Assembly (NCBI RefSeq): GCF_000330505.1
Contig: NW_004440263.1
Location: 118,838 to 141,497, forward strand
Direction: 5' to 3'
Length of the DNA stretch: 22,660 nt
DNA from: Entamoeba invadens IP1
Taxonomy: Eukaryota; Evosea; Mastigamoebida; Endamoebidae
The notes beneath the pieces were generated by a model. The model searched no databases. It was given only the letters and a program-made list of their open reading frames with translations, and was not told the DNA's origin. Below are positions 9,053 to 17,926 of this stretch, one piece after another. A program made the position numbers and the translations under genes. Within the stretch, counting starts at the first letter, position 1, and each line of letters begins with the position of its first letter.

Positions 9053-9859
9053 TTTGTGTGTTTTTGGTTACTTATATTCTATTGATGTTTTTTACACTTA
9101 AAAATATTAATTATAAATAAAATACATGTTTTGTTATACAACATATTAATGTTGATATGATTTCAAAAGAGCAGAACAGATAATAAAACAAATAAAAATT
9201 GCCATTTTACATGGTTTAAAAGTGAAAAATGGCAATCAAATTTGTAAATCCCTAATCATTAATATATGTTTACTTTAAATTATGGCAAAATAAAACTAAT
9301 TCGATTTGACAAAAAACAAAACCAGGTTACAAATAAATCTTTATTGTTTTGACAGAAAACATTTTATATATTAAATTGTTTTAAAACGAGTAAAAAATAG
9401 TTAATTTGGAATTTCTTGAAATTATGGGAAAGGTTGAATTAAACAAAAACCCCAAGAAAAATAATAAGAGAGTATTTGAGCAGGGTAAAAAACTACAAAA
9501 CATCAAATAAAGACTTGGTTAGATGTGAAGAAAGATGGAGGAAAACATGAACAGAACATAATGCACTCTTGTTATGTGAAATATTTTATGATAATTTGAG
9601 GAGTTAATAACAGTAAATATCGGCTTTCGTAATGAAATGGTTTGTGTTGTTTTTGAAAACGAAGAAAGAAATAACAAATTAATTCGATTAGAATGAAATC
9701 AGAATAACAACAAGAATTGATTATTATGTTTTATATTAGATTGAACCTGACAAAATGATTAATTGTGATAGTCTACATTTAGTGATAAAGAAAGTGTGTC
9801 GAATTGAAGTGAAGAAATATTTATACGCAGACATTAGGCCAGACAACTTCTTCGTGTTT
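9053..9859. other. non-coding, no gene seen
   Basis: Downstream of hAT relic 1. It contains the hairpin at 9198-9236. From about 9470 the composition becomes slightly less AT-rich and short coding-like stretches appear (for example KTWLDVKKDGGKHEQ near 9510), but none is long enough to assign. Confidence 0.5.
9198..9236. repeat. hairpin ATTGCCATTTT / AAAATGGCAAT
   Basis: Perfect 11-bp inverted repeat (9198-9208 and 9226-9236) with a 17-nt loop, about 150 bp after the hAT stop codon. It may be a subterminal repeat of that hAT copy or a transcript 3' hairpin. Confidence 0.5.
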
Positions 9860-10147
9860 TCACTTGATTAAAATGCAAAGGAGTAAAGCTAAGATAACAA
9901 CCGTTGGCAGTACAATAAATGTGAATGTATTGCTGGCACATTCGTATATAAAAATGGTGTGTTGGTTCGCACCTTCCCAGAATAGTCGAACTAAGGTGCG
10001 AGAGTCGTTATAACAATTTCTCATTTGATGTGATGCTTTTTGAACATTTGAAATAACATGATATAAACGACAAAGACATCTTTGGGTCCGATGGGAAATC
10101 AAGTCAGCTGTGAATGTTCGAACCAACCTAAAACGGTAAAAAAACAC
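9860..10147 (-). CDS. possible small protein with C-terminal membrane helix
   Basis: 95-codon minus-strand ORF, not recognised. The N-terminal two thirds is Cys/His/Arg-containing and soluble-looking. It ends with a clear hydrophobic helix (LPTVVILALLLCIL) directly before the stop, as in tail-anchored proteins or the last exon of a type I receptor. The sequence just upstream of the ORF on this strand has GTTTGAG..TTTTAG spacing (about 66 nt) that could be an intron, so this may be a 3' exon rather than a complete gene. Evidence is limited to length, composition and the helix. Confidence 0.3.
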   Translation of the reverse strand: MFFYRFRLVRTFTADLISHRTQRCLCRLYHVISNVQKASHQMRNCYNDSRTLVRLFWEGANQHTIFIYECASNTFTFIVLPTVVILALLLCILIK

Positions 10148-10315
10148 AAATTATCGATATATAGCCTTTGCATTAAGGTGTCTGGCTCAAACAAATGCCC
10201 AATGGATAATTAGGCAAGTTTTTCGAAGAGTTTACGAGCTTAATACATGAATTCACTTAAAGTAAAACATTAATTCTCTGAATTGCTTTTTCTTTTTATT
10301 ATTATTATTATAAAT

Positions 10316-10375
10316 AACACTAATATAATGATAATATATATCATTTAATATTTTTTATCATTGAAGGTTAGTGTT
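10316..10375. repeat. 60-bp imperfect palindrome
   Basis: AACACTAA (10316-10323) pairs with TTAGTGTT (10368-10375). Inside them AATGATAA pairs with TTATCATT. No coding sequence. Confidence 0.5.
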
Positions 10376-10491
10376 AATTCTTATTTAATTGTTGTATGTT
10401 AATGTTATTGTTACTAGTCATTTGATTGGTCAAATTGCGTTTCTTTTCAGTTTAATTTGTCATTATTTCAAAGTTTTTTGAGGCAAATTTA

Positions 10492-10531
10492 CTACACTTT
10501 TGGGTAAATATTTGAAATACCCGAAATGTAG
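10492..10531. repeat. 40-bp palindrome CTACA..TGTAG
   Basis: CTACACTTTTGGGTA.. reads almost the same on the other strand (CTACATTTCGGGTA..). It could be two fused terminal repeats of a TA-inserting element with the interior lost. Confidence 0.4.
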
Positions 10532-11012
10532 CTATTCATTTGTCTGTTATATATATATATTATTCATTTTCTCATCTTTTTTTCTTTTTGACCCCCAAAC
10601 AATAGGCTAATTGAACCAATTATAAGTAAATAATAACCTTTTGATTATAAGTACTTTTATTGTGAATGTTCGGGATGTTTCGTGTTTTTTTACCCGCAAC
10701 TTACGGCTGAAAAGAGCAAATACAAAATAAGACTTTTTCAAAACCCTATTTCTAAAAAAAGATTCTGATTTATTTATATTTTGTCCCTGACTCAACACCA
10801 CATATTAGGATAAACTATTAAGGGAAAAAAGCCTAAAAAGTTTTGGGCCTTCTCTAAAAAATGGCAAACCATGCTTTATACCAGAAATAAAACAACTTAA
10901 TTTGGTTTGGTCCCTGGTTTATGATTTGTTCTTAGGTTTTTCATGTATCTGTACACACAATAAAAAAATCAGTCGGAACTGGTGTCTAATTTTTATTTTT
11001 ATTTGTTATTTA

Positions 11013-11231
11013 CATAAGGGAAAAATAAACCTTAGCCCAGTAAATGTTCTTTATCCCATAGAAATTCCTATATTTTTCTTTAAAAACACGGGTTTTTACT
11101 AAAAAACAAATATTTTATAAAATTGACTTTTATTTGGGTATAGTTTATTATTTTTATATAACAATAGAAAATAATTAGTTTTTCTTTGGGCCAAGGTTAA
11201 TTTCCTGGGCTAAAGTTTAATGGCCCAACTG
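11013..11231. mobile_element. 219-bp MITE, family C copy 2 (inverted)
   Basis: Reverse-orientation copy of 3078-3296, same length, flanked by TA at 11011-11012 and 11232-11233. The end at 11231 (AATGGCCCAACTG) is the complement of CAGTTGGGCCATT. The interior, including the TTTAAAAACACGGGTTTTTAC block, matches copy 1 base for base over long stretches. Confidence 0.88.
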
Positions 11232-11668
11232 TAATATATTATAATTGTCTTTTTTTTATTTTTTTGGTTATTTTCCATACAATTCAAAAAAAATTCATTT
11301 ATTTTTTTTAAACCTTACATTTAACAATGTATACGTTTATTTTTGTTGTTAACAACAATTTAAATAATTTTCTTTGTGTAAAGTCGAATATAAAAACAAT
11401 AGAATTTATCCACAAACAAACAAAAAGTTATTTATTATTTACAGAGCAGCAATTTGATATTATTTTCAAAAAAAACAAATTTATTGCTTTTTGATAATAA
11501 AATCCGATTTCTATTTAAAGATATTTTTACTAGTATTTATATTAACAGTATTATAATTTATAATAAAAATAAAGTAATTTTTAAAAAAAATGTTTGTATT
11601 TTATTTTTTTGTTCTTTTTTAAAAAGGTGTGCTAAAAATAACAAAACCGAACTAATAACTGAATAATC
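11232..11668. other. non-coding, leader of Tc1 relic
   Basis: Very AT-rich. It contains the perfect palindrome TTGTTGTTAACAACAA (11343-11358). Any left terminal repeat of the Tc1 relic should be here but none was recognised. Confidence 0.5.
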
Positions 11669-12887
11669 ATGGATCCCAAAACGAAAAGAGGCCAACAAAA
11701 ATTAAGTTTCCCGCAAAGCTGTGACATTAATTTAATACCTTTAAAACACAGCTCGAAAACAACAACGAAAAGTGATATCAAATGAAACAAAATCGGAAAT
11801 AATTATTCTCTATCTTCAAGGAAAAAAAAGAAAAAGAAATAACACAATCACTGAAAATGTCACAGAGTACTGTAAGCACAATAATTACCAAATTCAAAAA
11901 CAGTAACAATTTTACTAACAGTAAAAGGGGAAGAAAATGTAAATATAAAAACCAATCTTAGCAAGTCTATTGTTGACTTGACTGAAATAAATCCCACACA
12001 AACACTTAGTAAAACTAAAAAATGTTGATTGACTAAGGCATCGTCGACAAGGTATCAGAAACAACATTAAGAGAAATATTACACAAACGACACATAAAAT
12101 ATTTTCCTCCAATTGTGATATTAAATATGACAGATAAACACATGAAAATATATTGGTTTTGCAAATTTTATACTCACCACTTATTGTGAATATTCTTTTG
12201 TTTTTTCTAATGAGACCACAATAAAAAAGTCGGAATCAATAAAAGGAGTGTGGGGATTTGAAAATTAAAAGAATAAGATAAATGAATTGAGATATTATAA
12301 AAAAACAAAATATCCAATGTGTATGATGTTATTTGGAGCAATCATTTATGGGTATAAATTTTACATTGTCCGATGCCCACACTCTGTTGGTTCGAATGAA
12401 TATTTAATGGTGATGAAAAGATGTGGCTATTGTGGTCTTATTAAAAAGTTGGTAACAAGAACTATTATCATGCAAAATGGGGCAATTTGCCACACTTCAA
12501 ATGTTGTCTATAGTACTTTGGAAAACCATATTGACATACTTAAGTTTTGGCCATCAAATAGTTTCGATATCAATCCAATTGAGATGTGTTGATTTGTTAT
12601 TTTATTGACTAATATGCTGTATTTATTTTTAGGTCTATTCTCAAGGAAAAATGCAAGGAGTTGAAACAGAAAATTTGGACGTCTTTTATGATGCAATTGT
12701 AAAGGCTTGGGAAGATATTTCAATTGACACAATAAACAGGTTGGTGTCTAGTTTTTATGCCAGGTTTGACGTTTGTAGGTTGATAAACGGCAAGTGTTTG
12801 AATGAAATGTTCGGTATGGTTAAAGAATCTTGTTTTCATCACAGTTATACTGATTGCAATGTAACAAGCGCGATAAAATATGCCTGA
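11669..12887 (+). pseudogene. Tc1-like (DD34E) transposase relic
   Basis: Tc1/mariner-superfamily transposase. It starts at ATG 11669 (MDPKTKRGQQK..) with a first segment ending at TGA near 11784. After frame changes comes a helix-turn-helix (KSEIIILYLQG.., ITQSLKMSQSTVSTII), then VSETTLREILHKR and LNMTDKHMKIYW. The catalytic block reads FVFSNETT (12209) where the family has FSDE, and IMQNGAICH (12476) where it has QDNAPCH: both Asp are Asn, each a GAT to AAT change. The Glu is kept in WPSNSFDINPIE (12581), exactly 34 residues after the second position, so it is DD34E and Tc1-like rather than mariner DD34D. An intron-like interruption follows (12588-12632). The C-terminal part (AWEDISIDTINRLVSSFYARF) continues in two frames to about 12887. 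Inactive by frame breaks and by loss of both Asp. Confidence 0.9.
12588..12632 (+). other. intron remnant in Tc1 transposase
   Basis: Between NPIEM and SILKEKCKEL, which are contiguous in the family (NPIENLWSxLK), lie about 45 nt that begin GTTGATTTGTT, contain a branch-point-like GACTAAT, and end TTTTTAG. One G is missing at the 5' junction for a clean TGG (Trp) codon after splicing, consistent with decay. Confidence 0.6.
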
Positions 12888-12889
12888 AT

Positions 12890-13372
12890 TATAAGGGGGG
12901 CATACCCTTTATTTAAACGTGAATTGTTTAAAACAAAAAGAATGGCCATGAAAATGGCAACACGAGATAAAGATTGGTACAAAAAAGAAGAATTGACATC
13001 AATGAAAAAGCAAGTCACTTGAAAGAACACAACTAAAAAATAAAGACAAAGAAGAGGAAGACAGTGAAAAAGTTTTAAGGAGTGTCATAAAGCAGTTAAA
13101 ATATCGATGCGGTTAAATGGAATTGGAACTTGAAAAGTTGAAAAAGAGGATATGGAACTTGAGCTCAAAATATTGGATGTACAAACAGTTGACAATTCAC
13201 TTGAATATTTTAAAGAATTGGAAACAGTAGAAATGGAATTGAACAGATTAAATTGGTTAGAAACAATCAAATTACATAAATACAATTTGATGTAATATGC
13301 CAAAAAAATTGATGTTGTTGTGTTGAAACTTGAAAAAAAAGAAATAAACGAGTCAATTGGATTATTATAAAT
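12890..13372 (+). pseudogene. charged coiled-coil coding remnant
   Basis: Not recognised. Several frames in series give Lys/Glu-rich helical sequence: KMATRDKDWYKKEEL near 12950, KDKEEEDSEKVLRSVIKQ near 13045, EDMELELKILDVQ near 13150 through ELETVEMELNRLNWLE near 13250, and VVVLKLEKKEINESIGLL ending TAA near 13370. Stops and frameshifts separate them. The heptad-like pattern suggests a former coiled-coil protein, either host-derived or a second gene of an element. No domain is identifiable. Confidence 0.45.
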
Positions 13373-13661
13373 AAACAAATTGTATTTTCTGATAGAGCAA
13401 ACAGGTCATCTAATCAATTGGATAAAAAACAACAATTGATATGAAAAAAGTCAATGCTTATGATTTGTTCATCATTAGTTTTAATTTATGACAATTTTAT
13501 TAATAGTTAATGGTTTTTAATTAGCGATATTGAGTATAGTAAATAATGGTTTAATTATTTTGGTCTAGTTCTTTTCTTTGTTATATTTTTAGAATATCGC
13601 TAAATAGAAAACAAACTTTAGTTTGTTTTATCAAATTAAAAAAACAAATTAATACTTAATA
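13373..13661. other. non-coding with two inverted repeats
   Basis: TTAGCGATATT (13521-13531) and AATATCGCTAA (13593-13603) are perfect 11-bp inverted ends of an 83-bp segment. Immediately after is a perfect 9-bp stem, AAAACAAAC/GTTTGTTTT (13608-13629). No gene seen. Confidence 0.5.
13521..13603. repeat. 83-bp inverted-repeat element, ends TTAGCGATATT
   Basis: Perfect 11-bp terminal inverted repeat around an AT-rich interior without coding sequence. It could be a very small MITE. No clear target duplication beyond short A/T matches. Confidence 0.4.
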
Positions 13662-13944
13662 CAGTATAATCCGGGTTTAATTCCACTTTTTTCAAGAAAA
13701 TTATTTGAAATGATTTTTAAAATAAAAATAATTGATGGAATTAACTTTAGGTAGTTTCATAGTTATAATATTTTATAATTATTTGATTCTATCAAAAACA
13801 AATGATGATGGTAAAGGCTTTTTCATCGTCTCTAAAAATAAAGTTTTTTTAACTATTTAATATAATATTTTAATTATAATTATAGTAAATGGGAGCTTAT
13901 ATAATATTTGGTCTGGTTCCCGAATTAAAAATGTGTTGATAATT

Positions 13945-14215
13945 CACCTAGAAACAGTGGATACCGAGTGAGACGATTATCAAAAAGAAGGCACAGGCGG
14001 TCTGTTTGTGCACCCGTTCCACATACTCTCAATGTCCTCCTTGGCGCGGATCCCAATGAACGCCCCGTTTGAAAAGGGAACCACATCAGTGTCCAAACAG
14101 TACGGAGGAGGAAAGTGGGTGACATGGGGACGCACAAACAGTGACTTAAAGGTGGACTTCCTTCAAAAAACACTCGCGGCAAATACTTTGTTAAGGTGGT
14201 GGTGAAACAAGTGCG
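13945..14215. pseudogene. GC-rich gene fragment of unknown identity
   Basis: Counted GC is about 52% over 13981-14160, against clearly AT-rich flanks. It is open on both strands. Plus frame: ends TGA near 14205, with NAPFEKGTTSVSKQYGGGKW. Minus: one frame open 13925-14182, and another frame reading DTDVVPFSNGAFIGIRAKED, which looks the most protein-like. I do not recognise any of them, and cannot choose the strand. The base composition is unlike every other gene in the window, so it may be a fragment of a highly expressed or foreign gene captured by the surrounding element. Confidence 0.4.
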
Positions 14216-14219
14216 TTTA

Positions 14220-14271
14220 AATAAATAAAAACGAATAAAAATAGAGTTTATTATATTCGTTTTTATTTATT
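14220..14271. repeat. 18-bp perfect hairpin after GC-rich fragment
   Basis: AATAAATAAAAACGAATA (14220-14237) and TATTCGTTTTTATTTATT (14254-14271) form a perfect stem with a 16-nt loop, directly after the GC-rich segment and inside the CAGT-ended element. Confidence 0.7.
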
Positions 14272-14839
14272 CATTATTTTATAATAAGTAATTTATAATA
14301 TTATTGTACCGAAAAATAGATCCAGAAACAAAAATAATGCATTTTTATTCAAAAACAAATATTCTGATTAATTTAGGTAAAAAACCACTTTTTTTACAAA
14401 AATTCAAACAAAAAAACAAGACTATGATTATAAAACTCATAAGTGTTGTTTTTATAATCTTTTCTTACTTCGGGTTTAATTATTTTTGAATGAATCAAAC
14501 CCGATTATTTAATTAAACCCGGACTGGACAGTATACAATATAAACTAGGATTATACTGTATTTACTATATTACCGTTTTCCAAAAAAAATAAACTATAAT
14601 ATAATTATATATTGTTTTATAATTATCATAAACAATAATTGTCTGGTCATTTTTAATGTAAAAATACTTGGACTAGACTTAAGTAAATAATCAATACATT
14701 TCATACACAAAGATAGTGGAAATGATTTCAAAAAACTATAATAAATAATTCATCATTTATAATGTACTACAAATAAAAAGTTATCAAAGTGAATTTCATT
14801 TCATCTGTTTAGATTTACTCATAAACTTTATCCTTCAAA

Positions 14840-15175
14840 AAGGATATGTGTTGAAGTTCTTGTTTTTGCAAGAATATCCACACCCTCAGCCGCAGTCAAC
14901 TTTTAACCCGACCAGGTGTACAAGTTGTTTATATCTCTAGTCTGCAACATATATGCTGTACTTTGGACAATATACCAACTTTCTTTGGGACAATACGATT
15001 GTATCAAATAACACATGATAACAAGACTACAACACATTGAACATATGAAAAGCAACTCAAACTTTGTGAACTATTTAAGAGAATGCCGAAGCAAAGGTAG
15101 CAACATTGTGCATCTTTTATTTGCAACAAAATTCCCGTTGAATGACTCAAACAAGTATGTATATGTTGTTTATTA
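14840..15175 (+). pseudogene. possible RhoGEF (DH domain) fossil
   Basis: Coding-like pieces in different frames follow the order of a Dbl-homology domain: RICVEVLVFARISTP (near 14843), PDQVYKLFISLVCNIYAV (14908 onward), then LQHIEHMKSNSNFVNYLREC and KGSNIVHLLFATKFPLN (15025-15140, open to TAA 15175). These fit the usual DH pattern of tyr-rich helix, inner IF-nie-I motif and F-FL helix before the PVQR segment. The resemblance is by eye and weak. If right, it is a decayed exchange factor fragment 1.5 kb from the Rho relic. Confidence 0.3.
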
Positions 15176-16165
15176 ATATTGTCAATTTAATGAAATGAAT
15201 GCACCTATTATTATAATTCAAAAAATTAATAACAAACTAATAAATAAATAATAAGTTATATTTTTACGTTATTCATAAAAATACATTTTAAACAATTATG
15301 TTTTTTATTTGGATATATTAAAACAATGCTAATGTTATTTGGGTAATAAATTAACATGTAATAACAATACCTTTGCTTTCAAATTAAATAAAAGTTTTTT
15401 TTTGATTTATATTGTTTGTTGTATTAAATTTTCACGAGTGATCATCCTTATTATTAAAACATATTTATTTTATTTTATATGTACAAACTCTCATGTGGTT
15501 GCCAGTTCTATTAACACATTATTTTTATTATTAATTTATTTATAACATGTGTACATTTGTGTTAACTGCAAGTCATAAAAATAAAATATCTTGCCACGTT
15601 CTTTTAATTAAATAAAGATTATTATAATTTTTGTTTGAAGTTGGACGTCTACATAAAAATGTTTACATGTTTTATTTTTTAATAAATTTTTACATTGAAT
15701 ATGTAGAGTTTAACAATAAAACCTTTAATATTAATTATCGTTGAATTAACATTAAAAGTAGCAGTTGATTTGTGTTATTATTAAACTTTTTAATAAGAGT
15801 TGGGATGTAATTAATATTATTTGATATTTTTGTATGTTGTAAATTGGATAAACTTAAGTGATAATAATTATATTTATTATACATTTTACATGTAATTATT
15901 AACACGAATTTAAAAAATTAAAATGTTTTCATCAACGTTGTTACATGATGAAATTGATCACTATCATTTTTATATAATATATATAATCAATTAATAAAAA
16001 ATATTACAAAAATGATTGTTATTCGATTGATATTTACATCAACGATTGTTTATTGTTTATTCATTCTTTTTGTCTTTTCACATTAATTACCATGTGTGAT
16101 TATTAAAAACACCGTTTCTTTAATGTTAAAATATAGTTGTTTTGATACTATTATTTTTTCAACAA
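15176..16165. other. non-coding, no gene seen
   Basis: Extremely AT-rich with short TA runs (near 15970-15990). No ORF with credible composition, no RNA gene and no repeat end was recognised. Confidence 0.6.
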
Positions 16166-16167
16166 TA

Positions 16168-16382
16168 GAGTCAGTCTAACAACGTTATCTGTTCGGAAAC
16201 GTTATCTGATCAAAATTTAATGGCTATATTTTGGTCTAAACATCGGGCATTAGGTAAAATGTGAAAAAAAACTGAAACATTTGGGATGGATTTTTGGGAC
16301 TGCTTCCCGAATTATTCCAATTTTCATAGTCCAAAAGGAACCAGATAACGTTTCCGAGCAGAAAACGTTGTTAGACTGACTA
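16168..16382. mobile_element. 215-bp MITE, family B, intact 41-bp TIRs
   Basis: Left GAGTCAGTCTAACAACGTTA.. and right (reverse complement) TAGTCAGTCTAACAACGTTT.. match at 38 of 41 positions by eye, with TA at 16166-16167 and 16383-16384. Each terminal repeat holds two AACGTT/AACGTTATC motifs. The interior has no coding sequence. Same family as 2800-3020 and the fragment at 2750-2788. Confidence 0.85.
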
Positions 16383-16384
16383 TA

Positions 16385-16719
16385 ATTGTTTTTTGTTTAC
16401 CAAATGTTTTTATTAGTAATTACTTTTTAAAAAAAATATTTTTTTTATATTTATAATTATTTGACAAGCATTTTGACCCTATTACCAGTTCTATGTTATT
16501 TATTGTGGTTTAAGATATCAAATAAATATTGTCAGCCCAAGTATTTTGATGAATTATCAAGGTCACCTTTATTATAATAATTAATTATAACAGAATTTAA
16601 ATTTATTTATCAACTAAATTATTATCTTTGCTCAAATATTACATTTTTATATTGTTAAATTATTAAAAATTAAAAATTATTTCTTATATTATTTTCGAAA
16701 ACCGGAAAACTTGATTCTA
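16385..16719. promoter_or_regulatory. upstream region of Rho gene, no defined site
   Basis: AT-rich upstream DNA between the MITE and the Rho start. I see no clear copy of the tripartite Entamoeba core promoter, so no specific site is claimed. Confidence 0.25.
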
Positions 16720-17346
16720 ATGATTAGAAAAATTGTAAAAGAACAAATGACACAATTCACAATAAAGTTGCTTTTCAATGGAAATGGTTCTGTTGGTAAA
16801 ACAAGTCTTCTTATTAAGTACACAACTGGTAAATTTCCTTATGAGTACAGACCCACAGTGTTTGATAACATTACTATGAATATGACTTACAACAACATAC
16901 AATTTAAATTGTATTTATGAAATACTTGTGGACCAGAGGATTACGCTCGTTTAAGACCGTTGAGCTATCCATATACCACATGTTTTGTGTTATGTTTCTC
17001 ACTTATCAATTTGGACTCGTTTAAAAGTCTCAAAACACTTTGGTTGCCAGAAATCAGACACTTTGACCAAGACATTCCAATATTGTTGGTTGGCCTCAAA
17101 AGCGATATGCGAGAATCAAATGGAAAAATTGCAAATAATTTTCCTCTAAATATTTTTCAAAAAATAACAACAGAACAAGGTCTTCAAATGGCAAAAGAGA
17201 TAGAAGCAAAGGGCTATGTCGAATGTTCATCCATGAATGATAGTAATGTCGATGTGGTTTTTGAAAAGGCAATAAAAATAAGCTACGAGTATCTTCATAC
17301 TCATTCAAACACAAAACAATATAATAAAAATTGCATTTTGTGTTAA
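16720..17346 (+). pseudogene. Rho/Rac-family small GTPase with internal TGA
   Basis: Membrane-anchored Rho-type GTP switch controlling actin. Start could be ATG 16720 or, better matching family length, ATG 16747 ([19 protein letters not shown]; 199 codons). From 16747: P-loop GNGSVGKT at residues 12-19 (Rho usually GDGAVGKT), switch I YRPTVFDN near 40, then TGA at codon 58 (16918-16920) exactly where WDTAGQ has Trp. The following residues NTCGPEDY replace DTAGQEDY, so the Gln needed for hydrolysis is Pro. Downstream is open and conserved: RLRPLSYP, LVGLKSDMR (G4, TKxD to LKSD), a Rho-type insert, ECSS (G5), and C-terminal CILC, a valid CaaX prenylation box. Three of the G3 changes are at invariant sites, so it is most likely a pseudogene decaying from the centre. 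A plus/minus allele or readthrough cannot be excluded. Confidence 0.85.
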
Positions 17347-17926
17347 TTTATTGGTAACTTTTTGTGTTTTTTTTCAATTTAAATTAATTTATAAAGATTC
17401 TATAAGAAAATGTAAAATAAAAGCTCCACCACTGCCTTGGAAATAAACATAATGCTGTTTGACCAAGTATCAATAGAAGCCAATTGAGTGTTAAACAATT
17501 CTATTTTTAAAAACGCAATTATCAGTAAATTTAAAGTTAAAAAACATTTTTAATAGTTTCTGTACGACCAGGCCACGTATTTCCCTTCTTATTATTTATT
17601 TTTTGCCAAACAAAAAATATCTAACTCTGGTGGCGTAAGTTTCAATTTACCCGAAATTAGGTCTGAATCCAATTTATTTTTTTACAAAAAGAAAACATCA
17701 ACTAGTTAAACAAATTATATTTTTTTGAACAAAAACAATTTTAACCTTAGAAAGCTGATTCAAAGTTTCTTATTTTTTTTATCCCATTACATTGAGACCA
17801 ACTGGAAAAATACTATTTATTTCTTTTTAAACAAAAAAACAAAATCGACAAAATATTAATCAAAACCGTAATTGTTTTTTTATAATTGGTACATATTGCC
17901 TGGTGATAGTCATAACAACACCAAAA
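17347..17926. other. non-coding, no gene seen
   Basis: 3' side of the Rho gene. TAA is followed by TTTATT, compatible with an Entamoeba-type short 3' UTR. The rest is AT-rich with no recognisable feature. Confidence 0.5.

Larger units (their letters stand above)
10148..11012. other. non-coding, hairpins only
   Basis: AT-rich stretch with two hairpins (10316-10375, 10492-10531), a short (TA)n run near 10548-10560, and GC-richer words near 10825-10850 (GTTTTGGGCC) that resemble a decayed family C MITE end. No gene seen. Confidence 0.5.
13662..14558. mobile_element. 897-bp non-autonomous pogo/Tigger-like element with GC-rich cargo
   Basis: TA (13660-13661) then CAGTATAATCCGGGTTTAATT. The right end in reverse complement is CAGTATAATCCTAGTTTA, followed by TA (14559-14560). 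Eleven terminal bases are perfect. The deeper CCGGGTTTAATT motif of the left end reappears inverted at 14509-14522, as if about 25 bp had been inserted near the right end. CAGT ends plus a TA duplication are typical of pogo/Tigger elements. No transposase is inside. Instead the interior carries a GC-rich segment (about 13945-14215). Confidence 0.6.

Noticed and set aside
9053..9480. Right terminal repeat of hAT relic 1
   Set aside because: No CAGxG-type end with a partner upstream of 6316 or an 8-bp duplication was found by eye.
10902..11102. 66-codon plus-strand ORF
   Set aside because: Runs across the boundary of the 219-bp MITE copy 2, so half of it is MITE sequence.
11454..11666. 70-codon plus-strand ORF rich in Lys, Asn and Ile
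   Set aside because: Low-complexity AT-rich translation with no conserved pattern, ending just before the Tc1 start.
13085..13378. 97-codon minus-strand ORF rich in Ser, Phe and Asn
   Set aside because: Antisense shadow of the Lys/Glu-rich coiled-coil remnant on the plus strand.
13925..14205. Two overlapping ORFs on opposite strands as separate genes
   Set aside because: Both are open mainly because the segment is GC-rich; neither has a recognisable domain, a clean start context or flanking exons. Reported as one gene fragment instead.
15339..15545. 68-codon hydrophobic ORF
   Set aside because: Phe/Ile/Leu-rich translation expected of T-rich non-coding DNA; no start context or homology recognised.
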